A stretch of DNA of 64,000 nt, taken from Clostridium zeae (GTDB lineage: Bacteria > Bacillota > Clostridia > Clostridiales > Clostridiaceae). Positions 52,137-60,998 of this stretch are shown here, piece after piece. Numbering within the stretch: position 1 is the stretch's first letter; each line of letters starts with the position of its first letter. The translations under genes and the position numbers were made by a program. The DNA is taken from contig NZ_BMBA01000001.1 in assembly GCF_017312485.1 (NCBI RefSeq), forward strand, positions 1,378,396 through 1,442,395. The letters are read 5' to 3'. The notes under the pieces are model-generated. The model did not search any database and had not been told where the DNA came from. It saw only the letters and a list, made by a program, of their open reading frames with translations.

Positions 52137-52643
52137 ATGATAGCTCATGCAACTAACACTTACTATAATGACAAGCTACTATATGTTCCAAGTCAAGGAA
52201 ACATGCAAAAACTAACAAATGGAAATCAGTTTATAGGATGGGGACAGCAACCTTATTTATCTGAATCCTCATACAAAGGAAATACTGTGGACGATCCTTC
52301 ATTAAATTTTTTATATGATATGCAGTTTCCTAATGAAAATATTTCTTATCGCGCTTTTAAAAATGAATGGATAGGCTTGCCCCTTTATCCCCCTACAGTT
52401 GTAGCAAAAGAGGATTCTAACTCTGTAATAGTTTTTGCTTCATGGAACGGCTCTACAGAAACTACTGCTTGGCAGGTATTAACTGGTCCATCACCTAATT
52501 GCTTATTAGTAGTAAATAATAGTACTCCTAGCACTGGATTTGAAACAGCAATTAAAGTTGATACTCCATCTAAATATATACAGGTAAATGCCTTAAACGC
52601 TTGTGGGCAAGTCATAGGCACTTCCCGTATTATTACAATATAA
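52137..52643 (+). pseudogene. 3' fragment of an arylsulfotransferase-type (ASST) gene
   Basis: The 168 codons match the C-terminal half of the ASST propeller family: IAHATN, MQKLTNGNQFIGWGQQPYLS, VFASWNGSTETTAWQVLTGP and the last strand YIQVNALNACGQVIGTSRII. Homologues are more than twice as long. No SD precedes the first ATG and the frame is open for only a few codons upstream before a stop, so the 5' half is lost. It lies after the araK terminator on the same strand and is probably not expressed. Confidence 0.75.
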
Positions 52644-52700
52644 ATTGAAACATGGATTTATCACTTACTATTCAAATTTAAATTATCGAAACTTGATTAA

Positions 52701-52746
52701 AGAGCTACTTAATTAGCAATTACTTTATTACTAATTAAGTAGCTCT
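52701..52746. terminator. 16-bp perfect stem, bidirectional terminator
   Basis: AGAGCTACTTAATTAG (52701-52716) and CTAATTAAGTAGCTCT (52731-52746) pair exactly between convergent units. Confidence 0.7.
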
Positions 52747-52776
52747 TACATTTTAATCGTATAATAAATCACTAAA

Positions 52777-53553
52777 CTATTTTGATACTTTCTCTTTGTG
52801 AACCACGCCAGCTGTAGCTTGATGAGTTGGCGTTACCGTCACTTCACATATTTGCACATGTGCAGGCACAGAGGCAGTATATAGTATTACGTCTGCTATA
52901 TCTTCTGCTGTTAATGGTTCAATTCCTTGATAAACAGCATCTGCTTTTTCCTGATCTCCATGGAATCTTATAACACTAAAGTTTGTCTCTACCATACCAG
53001 GTTGTATATTTGTTACTTTTATAGGTGTGTCAACCACATCCATTCTCAAACCGTCACTGATAAACTTTACTGCAGCCTTTGTAGCACAGTAAACAGTTCC
53101 TCCTGGATATGCAACTATTCCAGCTGTAGATCCGATATTAATTACATGGCCTCTTCCATTTTCAATCATTATCGGAACTACTTTTCTTGTAAGATACAGA
53201 AGACCTTTGATATTAGTGTCTATCATAACATCAAAATCATCAACGCTTTCTTCATGAACCTTTTCAAGACCTTGAGCAAGACCTGCGTTATTAACCAATA
53301 TATCTATATTTCTTAAGTTTTCAGGCATACTTTCAAAAACACTATCAATAGCCTTTTTATCGCGAACATCTAGCTTATATGTGTGAACCTCAGCTTTATA
53401 CTCTTTCACTAATTGATTTTTTAAATTATCAAGCTTCTCTAGATCTCTTGCACAAAGAACAAGAATCGCTCCTTCTTTTGCAAATCTTATTGCCGCAGCC
53501 TCACCTATACCGCTACTAGCGCCACTTATAAAAACTATTTTGTCTTTTAACAT
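52777..53553 (-). CDS. Short-chain dehydrogenase/reductase (YdfG-like)
   Basis: A 258-residue classical SDR: NADP-binding ISGASSGIG near residue 8, NNAG near 88, catalytic Ser in NIGSTAGIV and YCATK (Tyr-xxx-Lys) around residues 143-160. The profile resembles YdfG-type 3-hydroxy-acid/serine dehydrogenases. The ATG at 53553 follows AGAGG at good distance; a GTG at 53562 is within the SD. It is a single gene with a terminator. The substrate is unknown. Confidence 0.92.
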   Translation of the reverse strand: MLKDKIVFISGASSGIGEAAAIRFAKEGAILVLCARDLEKLDNLKNQLVKEYKAEVHTYKLDVRDKKAIDSVFESMPENLRNIDILVNNAGLAQGLEKVHEESVDDFDVMIDTNIKGLLYLTRKVVPIMIENGRGHVINIGSTAGIVAYPGGTVYCATKAAVKFISDGLRMDVVDTPIKVTNIQPGMVETNFSVIRFHGDQEKADAVYQGIEPLTAEDIADVILYTASVPAHVQICEVTVTPTHQATAGVVHKEKVSK

Positions 53554-53784
53554 TTCTAACACCTCTTCTTAAACTAATTTGTTCTACATTCTAATAATGC
53601 ATACTCAACGAAAGTAACTGTTAAGTCTTATTCTAATAACACAGGAAAGAAATTGCAATCCAAAAAACTCCAGCTTAATAATTCCGCCATGGATAAAATG
53701 GATTATTTAAATCTTATTCTAAATAGATGTGGGCAATGATCCTGGAGAAAAGGAATATAAGATGAAAAAATATAAATTACAGTG

Positions 53785-53865
53785 CAAAAGCCACTAAAGT
53801 GACATTCTTTAGCGGCTTTTTGCTTATCTGTCTTCACGGATGCATATTAGGATAATATATTCAAA
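53785..53865 (-). repeat. Terminator with conserved tail (repeat copy 2)
   Basis: GCCACTAAAG (53790-53799) pairs with CTTTAGCGGC (53807-53816), one mismatch, around a loop starting TGACATT. The tail TATCTGTCTTCACGGATGCA and TATTAGGATAAT matches the tail at 12.88 kb in about 26 of 33 positions. It terminates the lipoprotein gene on the minus strand. The rest of 53563-53784 shows nothing. Confidence 0.65.
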
Positions 53866-53887
53866 TTTACCCTTTTAAAGGAATCTT

Positions 53888-54562
53888 CTAACTTTTAATA
53901 TAATTTAATAATTCTTTTGCATCCTTCAATGGTCCTATTGGGCCAGCTGAAGTAGGAGTGAAAATAGCCATCTTGCTATTTTGACCATCTAACGGAAATA
54001 CTATAGAGTTGTATACTAATTTACAATCAGACTTATTGTCTTTCCCATACTTCCAGTTCATAGTTATCTTACTGGTATATATAAATTCTACAACATTATT
54101 GCTTTTTTCCTGTTTTTCTATATCTTTACTGCTTATAGAAGTTTTATAAATATCATTTGCACTGGTAACTCTTGCTTTTACTAGCTTTACTATCTTATCA
54201 AACTTCTTGTTCTTTTTATCTATAACTGTTTGTTTTCCTTTATTATAATACACTATCTTATCAGGAACTTTAATTAAATCTTCTGCATCACTAGTTCCTG
54301 TGGTGGTATTTACTTTAGGTGTTGTTGGTGCATTTACTTTAGTGTCTGCTGTAGTATTTGCTTTAGAGTCAGTTGTATTATCAGCTTTAGTATCTGTTGT
54401 ATTATCTACTTTCGTTTCTGCAGCCTTATTATCTTGGCTTGTACCACTATTAGAAGAAGTGCTATTTTTTGAAGTTTTTGCACTACATCCATAAACAGTA
54501 AAAGTCATCATGCAAATCAGAATAGAAATAATCGCTCTTGTTTTTATAATATTTTTATTCAT
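53888..54562 (-). CDS. Lipoprotein with TTDTKA-type repeats
   Basis: A 224-residue lipoprotein: signal peptide with lipobox TVYGC (Cys near 26), then about six degenerate octapeptides of the type DNTTDTKA (residues ~50-90), then a ~130-residue globular domain (IKVPDKIVYYNKGKQTVID to KELLNYIKS). The repeat would be a flexible spacer holding the domain away from the membrane. The domain is not recognised. It is a single gene between terminators. Confidence 0.78.
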   Translation of the reverse strand: MNKNIIKTRAIISILICMMTFTVYGCSAKTSKNSTSSNSGTSQDNKAAETKVDNTTDTKADNTTDSKANTTADTKVNAPTTPKVNTTTGTSDAEDLIKVPDKIVYYNKGKQTVIDKKNKKFDKIVKLVKARVTSANDIYKTSISSKDIEKQEKSNNVVEFIYTSKITMNWKYGKDNKSDCKLVYNSIVFPLDGQNSKMAIFTPTSAGPIGPLKDAKELLNYIKS

Positions 54563-54744
54563 TTTATTTTTCTCCTCACTTTATATACTCAAATAATACA
54601 GAAAATAAATTTCCCATATCGAAATGATTTCTGTTAAAATTTTACAAAATATTTCTCTTTAACTACAATAACAATATTTTACTATTATGTCAACTTTACA
54701 ATCATTCATTTTTATATGAACTTCTTTATAAGCTTTATCTAGAT

Positions 54745-54781
54745 AAAAATAAGACGCTCATTATGAACATCTTATTTTTTA
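54745..54781 (-). terminator. Terminator of the acetyltransferase gene
   Basis: AAAATAAGA and TCTTATTTT arms pair (one mismatch pair inside) around CTCATTATGAA and are flanked by T. A close copy lies at 60757-60790. Confidence 0.7.
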
Positions 54782-54816
54782 ACTCTCAATTATTAATTTT
54801 TTTATATTAGTTGAAC

Positions 54817-55431
54817 TTACTCGTTATAATCCTCAACATCAAACTCATAGTTTTTATAATAATACTTACGATCTTCTTCTGTAATCTCACGAATAACCTT
54901 ACATGGATTTCCTACAGCGATAACATTATCAGGTATATCCTTTGTTACCACACTCCCAGAACCAATAACAACATTATTGCCGATATGAACTCCAGGGTTC
55001 ACAACAACACTTCCACCAAGCCAAACATTATCTCCGATTGTTATACCAACCCCATATTCATATCCAGAATTTCGTGAATCAGGATGTATTGGATGCCCTG
55101 CTGTATACAGAGAAACATTGGGTGCAAACTGTGCATTTTTACCGATTATCACCTTACCAACGTCCAATATTGTTAAATTATAATTAGCAAAAAAATTATT
55201 GCCAACTTCAATATTTTTACCATAATCGCAGTGGAACGGTTGCTCTACAACAATGTTATCACCGGTTTTTCCCAATATATCTTTAATTAATTCCTCTATT
55301 TTATCTTTCTTATCTGGACTTAATAAATTGTACTCATGTATTTTTAGTTTATTTTCCATTCTTTCTTCTGAAAGTCCATCTAACCAAGCTTTATATGGCA
55401 ACCCTGCTAACATTCTTTCCTTTTGATTCAT
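54817..55431 (-). CDS. Sugar O-acetyltransferase (maltose/galactoside type)
   Basis: A 204-residue hexapeptide-repeat acyltransferase that transfers acetyl from acetyl-CoA to sugars. The N-terminal MNQKERMLAGLPYKAWLDGL and the left-handed helix repeats (IEVGNNFFANYNLTILDVGK, APNVSLYTAGHPIHPD with catalytic His) are typical of Maa/LacA. AAAGGAG lies before the ATG. A degraded copy of its last ~30 codons with terminator lies at 60.8 kb. The natural acceptor is not known. Confidence 0.93.
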   Translation of the reverse strand: MNQKERMLAGLPYKAWLDGLSEERMENKLKIHEYNLLSPDKKDKIEELIKDILGKTGDNIVVEQPFHCDYGKNIEVGNNFFANYNLTILDVGKVIIGKNAQFAPNVSLYTAGHPIHPDSRNSGYEYGVGITIGDNVWLGGSVVVNPGVHIGNNVVIGSGSVVTKDIPDNVIAVGNPCKVIREITEEDRKYYYKNYEFDVEDYNE

Positions 55432-55565
55432 TTCTCAATTCTCCTTTTCTATAAGTAAACTATTATTTTTAGTAACATGTAATTTAACAATGAGCTCTAC
55501 TTCGCATTCACACAGCTCTTTATCCATTATTCTACTGTTATTATGCAATTTCCTTTTGTATCTAT

Positions 55566-56453
55566 TTACAAATTTATACTAGCCTTTAATTCTGATATTA
55601 TCCTATCTTCATTGTGATTACATTCCGTTCCACCTAAAGATATACTAGGTTTAGTTTTTCCGTGAAAATCACTTCCACAAGTTAAAAGCAATTTATGTTT
55701 TATTGCAAATTCTTTATAAAAAGCTACTTGTTCTTTATTATGATAGCTGCTATAAACTTCTATACCCTTAATTCCACATCCAATTATGTCTTCTAATAGC
55801 TTTGCGTTTTCCTTAACATTATTTCCAGGGTGAGCTAAAACTGGTATTCCTCCACTTTCCTTAATGATCTTAACTGCTTCTTTCAAGCTTATGAACTTTA
55901 CTTCAACATAAGCAGGCTTACCTTGTGCACAATAATCCCAATAAAAATTCACATATGGATTATCACTCCTAGATCCATTTTCATAATAAGGCATAAGTAA
56001 CTGATTTTCATGGTCCTTATCAAATATCATAGCAGCTTCAGCAATCATCTCACCATTAACTACTCCATTCCTTGATAAAGAACTAATAATTTCATCTGAA
56101 AAGTCTATGCCTAGCGCTCTAACTAACCTCATGCGCTCTTTTGAAGCAATTTGCTCTTGGTTAATAATGTTCTCTTCAATTTCATTAAATACTTTTTTAC
56201 TATAATCTATCCCATACCCTAAAACATGTAAATTGACCTTATCAATAGTACAATCCAGTTCTATGGCAGGAATAATTTCAATAGCTTTACCAATGCAATA
56301 CTCTTTTGCTTCTTTTATCGCTCTTACAGAGTTATGGTCTGCAATTGAAAAATATCTTATGTTTTTATCTAAGCAAAAATCCACTAGTCTCTGAGGCTTA
56401 AACTCTCCATCATCGCTATAACAAGAATGCATATGCAAATCTATATAACTCAT
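55566..56453 (-). CDS. PHP-domain phosphoesterase
   Basis: A 295-residue PHP-fold protein: IDLHMHSCYSDD and IADHNSVRAI supply N-terminal metal ligands, then Glu in PAIELDC, LAHPGNN and CGSDFHGKT. This layout is that of TrpH/RNase AM-type phosphatases (3',5'-nucleotide bisphosphates, or 5' ends of short RNAs). I start at the ATG at 56453, 8 nt after AAAGGAG; the upstream ATG at 56474 lies before that SD. It follows the GNAT gene by 30 bp on the same strand and is probably co-transcribed. Confidence 0.88.
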   Translation of the reverse strand: MSYIDLHMHSCYSDDGEFKPQRLVDFCLDKNIRYFSIADHNSVRAIKEAKEYCIGKAIEIIPAIELDCTIDKVNLHVLGYGIDYSKKVFNEIEENIINQEQIASKERMRLVRALGIDFSDEIISSLSRNGVVNGEMIAEAAMIFDKDHENQLLMPYYENGSRSDNPYVNFYWDYCAQGKPAYVEVKFISLKEAVKIIKESGGIPVLAHPGNNVKENAKLLEDIIGCGIKGIEVYSSYHNKEQVAFYKEFAIKHKLLLTCGSDFHGKTKPSISLGGTECNHNEDRIISELKASINL

Positions 56454-56483
56454 CTTCTCTATCTCCTTTTTCATAAGTTTATT

Positions 56484-57062
56484 TTATAAATAATACGCCA
56501 ACGCTACTGCATCTTTTTTATAATTATAAATTTCTTTAAATCCATATTTTAAATAAAAATAGTATCCCACAGAATTTCTAGAACTTGCGTATAGCATCAT
56601 GGTTTCAAACTCTTCACTTATAAGTTGTTTTCCTAATGCGTCTAATAGCTTGTGACCAATCCCCTCCCTCTGATGTCCAGGTAGTATATCAATATGAAAG
56701 TGTGCTGGATGATTATATGCAACTTTATCTAAATCAAATAAGAAGCTTTCAAAAAACTCAATATCTTCTGGTGATAACTCCTTAAGTCTTGGGTAATATA
56801 TTTGATACATCAATTGTTTATACCTAATATAATCCGTATTGCAGATTACATATCCTATAGGTTTATCATCTTTATCAACTGCCACCCATATATGTTCAGG
56901 CTCCTGTTCTGTGAAATAATCATTAAACATAACACATACACCCTCAAGTTTATTATCATTTATCTTATATTCATCCCATGCAGTTTCCTTACATATACTC
57001 CTTAGATATGGTTTATCATCATGTCGATATTTTCTTATATTTATATTATTATTTTTAATAAT
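56484..57062 (-). CDS. GNAT acetyltransferase with apparent ATT start
   Basis: Reading only from the first ATG (56930) gives 148 residues lacking the GNAT N-terminus. Upstream the frame continues with NINIRKYRHDDKPYLRSICK and ETAWDEYK, a normal GNAT first strand and helix, back to three ATT codons (57065, 57062, 57059) directly after an in-frame TAG. GGGAGG (57069-57074) sits 3-9 nt before them, and no ATG, GTG or TTG lies between. The full protein is ~192 residues with VAVDKDDKPIGYVIC and the acetyl-CoA loop PGHQREGIGHKLLDALG. It is coupled to the PHP gene. The substrate is unknown. Confidence 0.75.
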   Translation of the reverse strand: MIKNNNINIRKYRHDDKPYLRSICKETAWDEYKINDNKLEGVCVMFNDYFTEQEPEHIWVAVDKDDKPIGYVICNTDYIRYKQLMYQIYYPRLKELSPEDIEFFESFLFDLDKVAYNHPAHFHIDILPGHQREGIGHKLLDALGKQLISEEFETMMLYASSRNSVGYYFYLKYGFKEIYNYKKDAVALAYYL

Positions 57063-57308
57063 AATCTACCTCCCAAGCAAAACTCTTTCATTTCTTTTCA
57101 TATTTAACTTACAATATAATAATATTCTGTAATTTATGATAATTATATAAAAATAGTTTTAATTTTTATAACAATCGTATATAGATTTATATTAAGGTAA
57201 TGAGTTAAAATTGATATATAACTTTTAAAGATATACTAATTAGGTTTAAATGAACAGTCCATATTTTCAAACACGTCCTAAGAACTTATAACGTTTGGAG
57301 GAAAATCT

Positions 57309-58196
57309 ATGTTAGAAATACAATTATTAAGTGATAATTCAGAAATTGTTTCATATAATTTCACTGACTTTCCTATTCGTGCAAAGCAAGCCTTACTTTC
57401 AGACTATCCAAATATGGCTGCTGCAAATCATTGGCATAAGGATTGGGAATTCACACTAGTTTTAAAAGGAAAAATGTCTTATTGCGTAAACGGAAAAGTA
57501 TATGAAATACAAGAGGGTCAGTGTATTTTTGTAAATTCCGAACAGATGCATTACGGTTTTTCTGCAGATGGTTCTGACTGTAATTTTATCTGCATACTGA
57601 TACACCCTTATCTTATTTCTACAATTGAAAGAATTAGAGATGCTTATGTACTTCCAATATGTTCAGATACTTCACATCCTTTTTTTATATTGACTCAAGA
57701 AATATCTTGGCAAAGAAATTTAATGGACATTCTAGAACAAATATATAAATTATGTGAAGACGAACAAGATGGTTTTGAGCTACAGCTTATGAGCCTCCTT
57801 CATTCCTTATGTTATAGGCTTCACCAAGATATGAAAAACAATATCTCAACTAATGAAAACACTGATAATAAAAAATTAGAAGCTATGCATAACATGATAG
57901 GTTTTATACAGAAGAATTATCAGAGAAAAATATCTCTAAAGGAGATCTCTGCCGCTGGAAATGTATGCCGTAGTAGTTGTTGTGACATTTTTCAATTAAT
58001 TTTACATAAGACCCCAATTTCTTATCTGACAGAATATCGATTAGAAAAAAGTATCGAACTTTTATATATCCCTTCACTTTCAGTTACTGAAGTAGCTCTT
58101 CAGTGCGGCTTTAACGGTTCCAGCTATTTTACTGAAATATTCCATAAAAATTTTGGTTTTACACCAATGCAATATAGAAAAAAGAAGCTTATTTGA
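57309..58196 (+). CDS. AraC-family regulator
   Basis: A 295-residue one-component regulator: N-terminal cupin-type sensing domain (ANHWHKDWEFTLVLKGKMSY, EGQCIFVNSEQMHY) and C-terminal double HTH (ISLKEISAAGNVCRSSCCDI, then SVTEVALQCGFNGSSYFTEI and FGFTPMQYRK). Such proteins sense sugars or small molecules. GGAGG lies before the ATG. It stands alone, with no partner gene that reveals its ligand. Confidence 0.93.
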   Translation: MLEIQLLSDNSEIVSYNFTDFPIRAKQALLSDYPNMAAANHWHKDWEFTLVLKGKMSYCVNGKVYEIQEGQCIFVNSEQMHYGFSADGSDCNFICILIHPYLISTIERIRDAYVLPICSDTSHPFFILTQEISWQRNLMDILEQIYKLCEDEQDGFELQLMSLLHSLCYRLHQDMKNNISTNENTDNKKLEAMHNMIGFIQKNYQRKISLKEISAAGNVCRSSCCDIFQLILHKTPISYLTEYRLEKSIELLYIPSLSVTEVALQCGFNGSSYFTEIFHKNFGFTPMQYRKKKLI

Positions 58197-58373
58197 ATTT
58201 AATTTATAAAAATACTATTGTTATATTTTTATAGAACAATCTTATAGCTTAAACATTTTTTTCAGACTATAATTACAGCATTATTAGTACAAACAAAAAT
58301 TTATAAATAGTAAAAGCTTAATTATCATATATATTAAGAAACAAATTAAATAATTTGAAATGGGGGTAATAAT

Positions 58374-59195
58374 ATGGTGATAGATCAATTTAAAGCAATT
58401 ATGGTTGATGTAGATGGAACACTTCTATGCAACGAAGGTTATGTAACAGAAAAGACAGTAACCGCAATTAAAAAAGTTAGAGAAAAAGGAATTCTTTTTG
58501 GTCTTTCAACAGGCAGAGATGCGGTATCTTGCCAAAACTTATTGAAAGAATGGAATATCGAAGGCCTTGTAGACTGCATTGTAGGAATGGGTGGTAGTGA
58601 AATTGATGATATGTCTCTTGGGATACAAAAGTCCAGTTTTCCGCTTGATGGAGAATTGATTTGGGAAATCATTAAGCATTATGAACATATGGATTTAAAC
58701 TTCTGTATACCTAAGGATGGAATTTTGATTGGCTACAAAGATGATGAATATATAAAATTACTATCAAAGCTAGATAAACTGCCTTATGAAATTGTAGATT
58801 TCCATGAGCTTCTAAAGACTCCACAGGGCAAAATTATGATCATTTGTAATCCAGAATATATGGACAAGGTAATAGAACGCAGCAAGACTTTTAGTAATCC
58901 AAATTATAAATGTGCAAGCCTAAAAACTGCAAGCATTCTCTATGAATATATGGACCCAAGAGTAACCAAAACAAATGGTCTTAAAGAAGTCATGAATTTG
59001 CACGGACTTACCTTGGGCGATCTCCTTGTTTTCGGAGATGCAGATAATGATGCCGATATGATAGAAAATGCAGGTATTGGTGTAGTTATGGCCAATGGAA
59101 GCGAAAAATCTAAATCCGTTGCCGATTTTGTTACTGCTGATAATGACAACGATGGTATTGCTGTTTTTTTAGAAGAACATGGGATCATAGAATAA
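58374..59195 (+). CDS. HAD-superfamily Cof-type hydrolase
   Basis: A 273-residue HAD phosphatase with C2B cap: motif I MVDVDGTLL, motif II LSTGR, Lys (motif III) near TKTNGLK and motif IV FGDADNDADMI. These enzymes dephosphorylate sugar phosphates or flavin/PLP-type substrates. The start has GGGGG ahead of ATG. Its 3' end overlaps the convergent EFR1-type gene by 27 bp, so transcripts overlap at the ends. Confidence 0.93.
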   Translation: MVIDQFKAIMVDVDGTLLCNEGYVTEKTVTAIKKVREKGILFGLSTGRDAVSCQNLLKEWNIEGLVDCIVGMGGSEIDDMSLGIQKSSFPLDGELIWEIIKHYEHMDLNFCIPKDGILIGYKDDEYIKLLSKLDKLPYEIVDFHELLKTPQGKIMIICNPEYMDKVIERSKTFSNPNYKCASLKTASILYEYMDPRVTKTNGLKEVMNLHGLTLGDLLVFGDADNDADMIENAGIGVVMANGSEKSKSVADFVTADNDNDGIAVFLEEHGIIE

Positions 59196-59978
59196 TTCCT
59201 TTGCTTTTATTTCCGGATGATGATAACGCTCTATTCCCACTGTTCTTTTCTTGTACTGAATAGCTTCTTTAGGACACCATTGTAAACACCCAAAACACAA
59301 TTGACAATTATGTTGTTTCCACATTGGCTTTCCATCTCTCATTTCAATATTTTGAGCTGGGCAAATCTTATTACAAGTTGTACAGTTTATACATTTTTCA
59401 TCAGCATAAAAGCCTTTATCAAAAGAATTGCTAATGGTAGATTTATATGTAGTATTATAAATCATACGTTCAAAAATACTTTTAATTTTTTTATGTTTAT
59501 GTTGAATCAATTCACCTCTTTTAATACTCTCTGCAATAATAGGAATTTTAGTAGTTTCTTCTTGAAAAAGTCGCTTTTTCTCCTCATTAGTTGTTAAATG
59601 GTCTTTTTCTGGCACGTTATGAGGCATTCTTATATCAAAACATGAAGCTAAACAAAGCCCTTTTTCTGCTAATAGTTTCTCGATTTGTTCAAATACAATC
59701 CCAATACCGTTAGGATCTCCATGGGTAGAAATAACAAATATATATGGTGATTTTTTTCTAAACTCTAACTGTTTTATAAATTGATCTACTAGCTTAGGTA
59801 TTCCACTAAAAATTGTTGGTACTACAAAACCAATAGTATCTGCATCAGCAAATAACTGATGTGATAAACCTTCTTGTCTGATTTGTATCAATTCTGAATT
59901 ATCAAGGTATTGAGATAAATCTTTTGAGACCTTCAAACTGTTGCCTGTACCAGTAAAGTAGTATATTATTGTATTCAT
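59169..59978 (-). CDS. EFR1-family flavodoxin/4Fe-4S ferredoxin protein
   Basis: A 269-residue fusion: flavodoxin-like domain (IIYYFTGTGNSLKVS, FVVPTIFSGIPKLVDQF, STHGDPNGIG) then two [4Fe-4S] sets, CINCTTCNKICP and CQLCFGCLQWCP, near the C-terminus. It would pass electrons between flavin and clusters. The ATG at 59978 has AAAGGAA upstream; the start at 59996 is rejected. It is divergent from a MarR gene; two GTTTC-N3-GAAAC palindromes flank its near-consensus promoter. The role is unknown. Confidence 0.92.
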   Translation of the reverse strand: MNTIIYYFTGTGNSLKVSKDLSQYLDNSELIQIRQEGLSHQLFADADTIGFVVPTIFSGIPKLVDQFIKQLEFRKKSPYIFVISTHGDPNGIGIVFEQIEKLLAEKGLCLASCFDIRMPHNVPEKDHLTTNEEKKRLFQEETTKIPIIAESIKRGELIQHKHKKIKSIFERMIYNTTYKSTISNSFDKGFYADEKCINCTTCNKICPAQNIEMRDGKPMWKQHNCQLCFGCLQWCPKEAIQYKKRTVGIERYHHPEIKAKELFYDPMFF

Positions 59979-60020
59979 AAAAATTATTCCTTTCATTAAT
60001 CGTAGTCAATTTTAAAAATA

Positions 60021-60082
60021 GTTTCCTAGAAACAATAATAGCGATTCACCTTAATTTTGTCAATATAGTTTCCACGAAACTA
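60021..60082. promoter_or_regulatory. MarR operators flanking the EFR1-type promoter
   Basis: GTTTCCTAGAAAC (60021-60033) and AGTTTCCACGAAACT (60067-60081) are similar palindromes. Between them on the minus strand lie -35 TTGACA (60058-60063) and -10 TATTAT (60035-60040), 17 bp apart. Confidence 0.8.
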
Positions 60083-60218
60083 ATGACATTTTTATGTTAT
60101 AATATATAATTGTATTGTTTAATCAAAAAATTCATATTGAAAAATATGAACTTACAAATAAATATAAGAACTCTAAATATTTTTCTTTCCATAAATCCAA
60201 CTACCAAGGAGATTTAAC

Positions 60219-60758
60219 ATGAGTAACTTATCTGATAATTATAAAGATTTAAATAGCAATGAAAATAAAGAAAAGCTTATAAAAGAGATAAGAATGCAGT
60301 TTTCAAATACAGTAGCACGACATGCTTCAGAAGAAGATGATGAGAAAAAGTGGTTGTTAGAAAATTGCAACAGTACAGTAAATGCCGAAATTCTTCAAGA
60401 AATTTCAGGTATAGGACTGCATGTATTAGATGCAATCGGTCGATTTGAACCAGTAAACAGCATAACTATTTCTAAAGAAACTGCCATTCCTAAAGGCACT
60501 GTGTCTAAAATCATAAAAAAACTTATTTCAAAAAAGCTTATTATCAAGACGCCATTGCCTAATAATAAAAAAGAGAGCAATTTTTATATAACTCCTCTAG
60601 GTAAAGAACTTTTTGAACTACATGAAGCTTTGCATAAACAAATTGACTCAGGAATCAACAGTTTCTTGAAAAAATACGATCATACTGAGTTACAGTTTCT
60701 TATTCGTTTCCTTAAAGATTTTCAAGAGGTAACATGGGCAAACGAAGATACTCACTAA
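60219..60758 (+). CDS. MarR-like regulator divergent from EFR1 gene
   Basis: A 179-residue MarR-type protein: a longer acidic N-terminus than usual (~60 residues), HTH NSITISKETAIPKGTVSKII and wing KTPLPNNKKESNFYITPLGK. AAGGAG precedes the ATG. Operators between it and the EFR1-type gene suggest it represses that gene and itself. It ends in a terminator whose hairpin is a copy of that after the acetyltransferase gene. Confidence 0.88.
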   Translation: MSNLSDNYKDLNSNENKEKLIKEIRMQFSNTVARHASEEDDEKKWLLENCNSTVNAEILQEISGIGLHVLDAIGRFEPVNSITISKETAIPKGTVSKIIKKLISKKLIIKTPLPNNKKESNFYITPLGKELFELHEALHKQIDSGINSFLKKYDHTELQFLIRFLKDFQEVTWANEDTH

Positions 60759-60791
60759 AAATAAGATGTCCAATATGAACATCTTATTTTT
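60757..60791 (+). terminator. Terminator of the MarR-like gene
   Basis: AAAATAAGATGT (60757-60768) and ACATCTTATTTT (60779-60790) form a perfect 12-bp stem ending in TT. It overlaps the stop codon by two bases. Confidence 0.85.
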
Positions 60792-60832
60792 CAGAAAATC
60801 ATCAGCTCTTAAATCTTTTATACTAGATGAAA

Positions 60833-60921
60833 TTACTCGTTATAATCATCAACATCAAACTCATGACTTTTATAATGATAGTTACAATTTTCTTCTGTAA
60901 TCTTGGTAATAACCTTACATG
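60833..60921 (-). pseudogene. Copy of the 3' end of the sugar acetyltransferase gene
   Basis: Minus-strand codons read CKVITKITEENCNYHYKSHE and FDVDDYNE, ending in a stop. They match the last 29 residues of the acetyltransferase at 54.8 kb (CKVIREITEEDRKYYYKNYE, FDVEDYNE). No rest of the gene is present. The terminator to its right in coordinate terms is duplicated as well. It is a dead fragment. Confidence 0.85.
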
Positions 60922-60998
60922 ATTTTTATTATTTTTGCAGTCTTTTTCACTAATGTTATATTTTAATTATAACTACCAATTCCTGTATAATAACAAGC

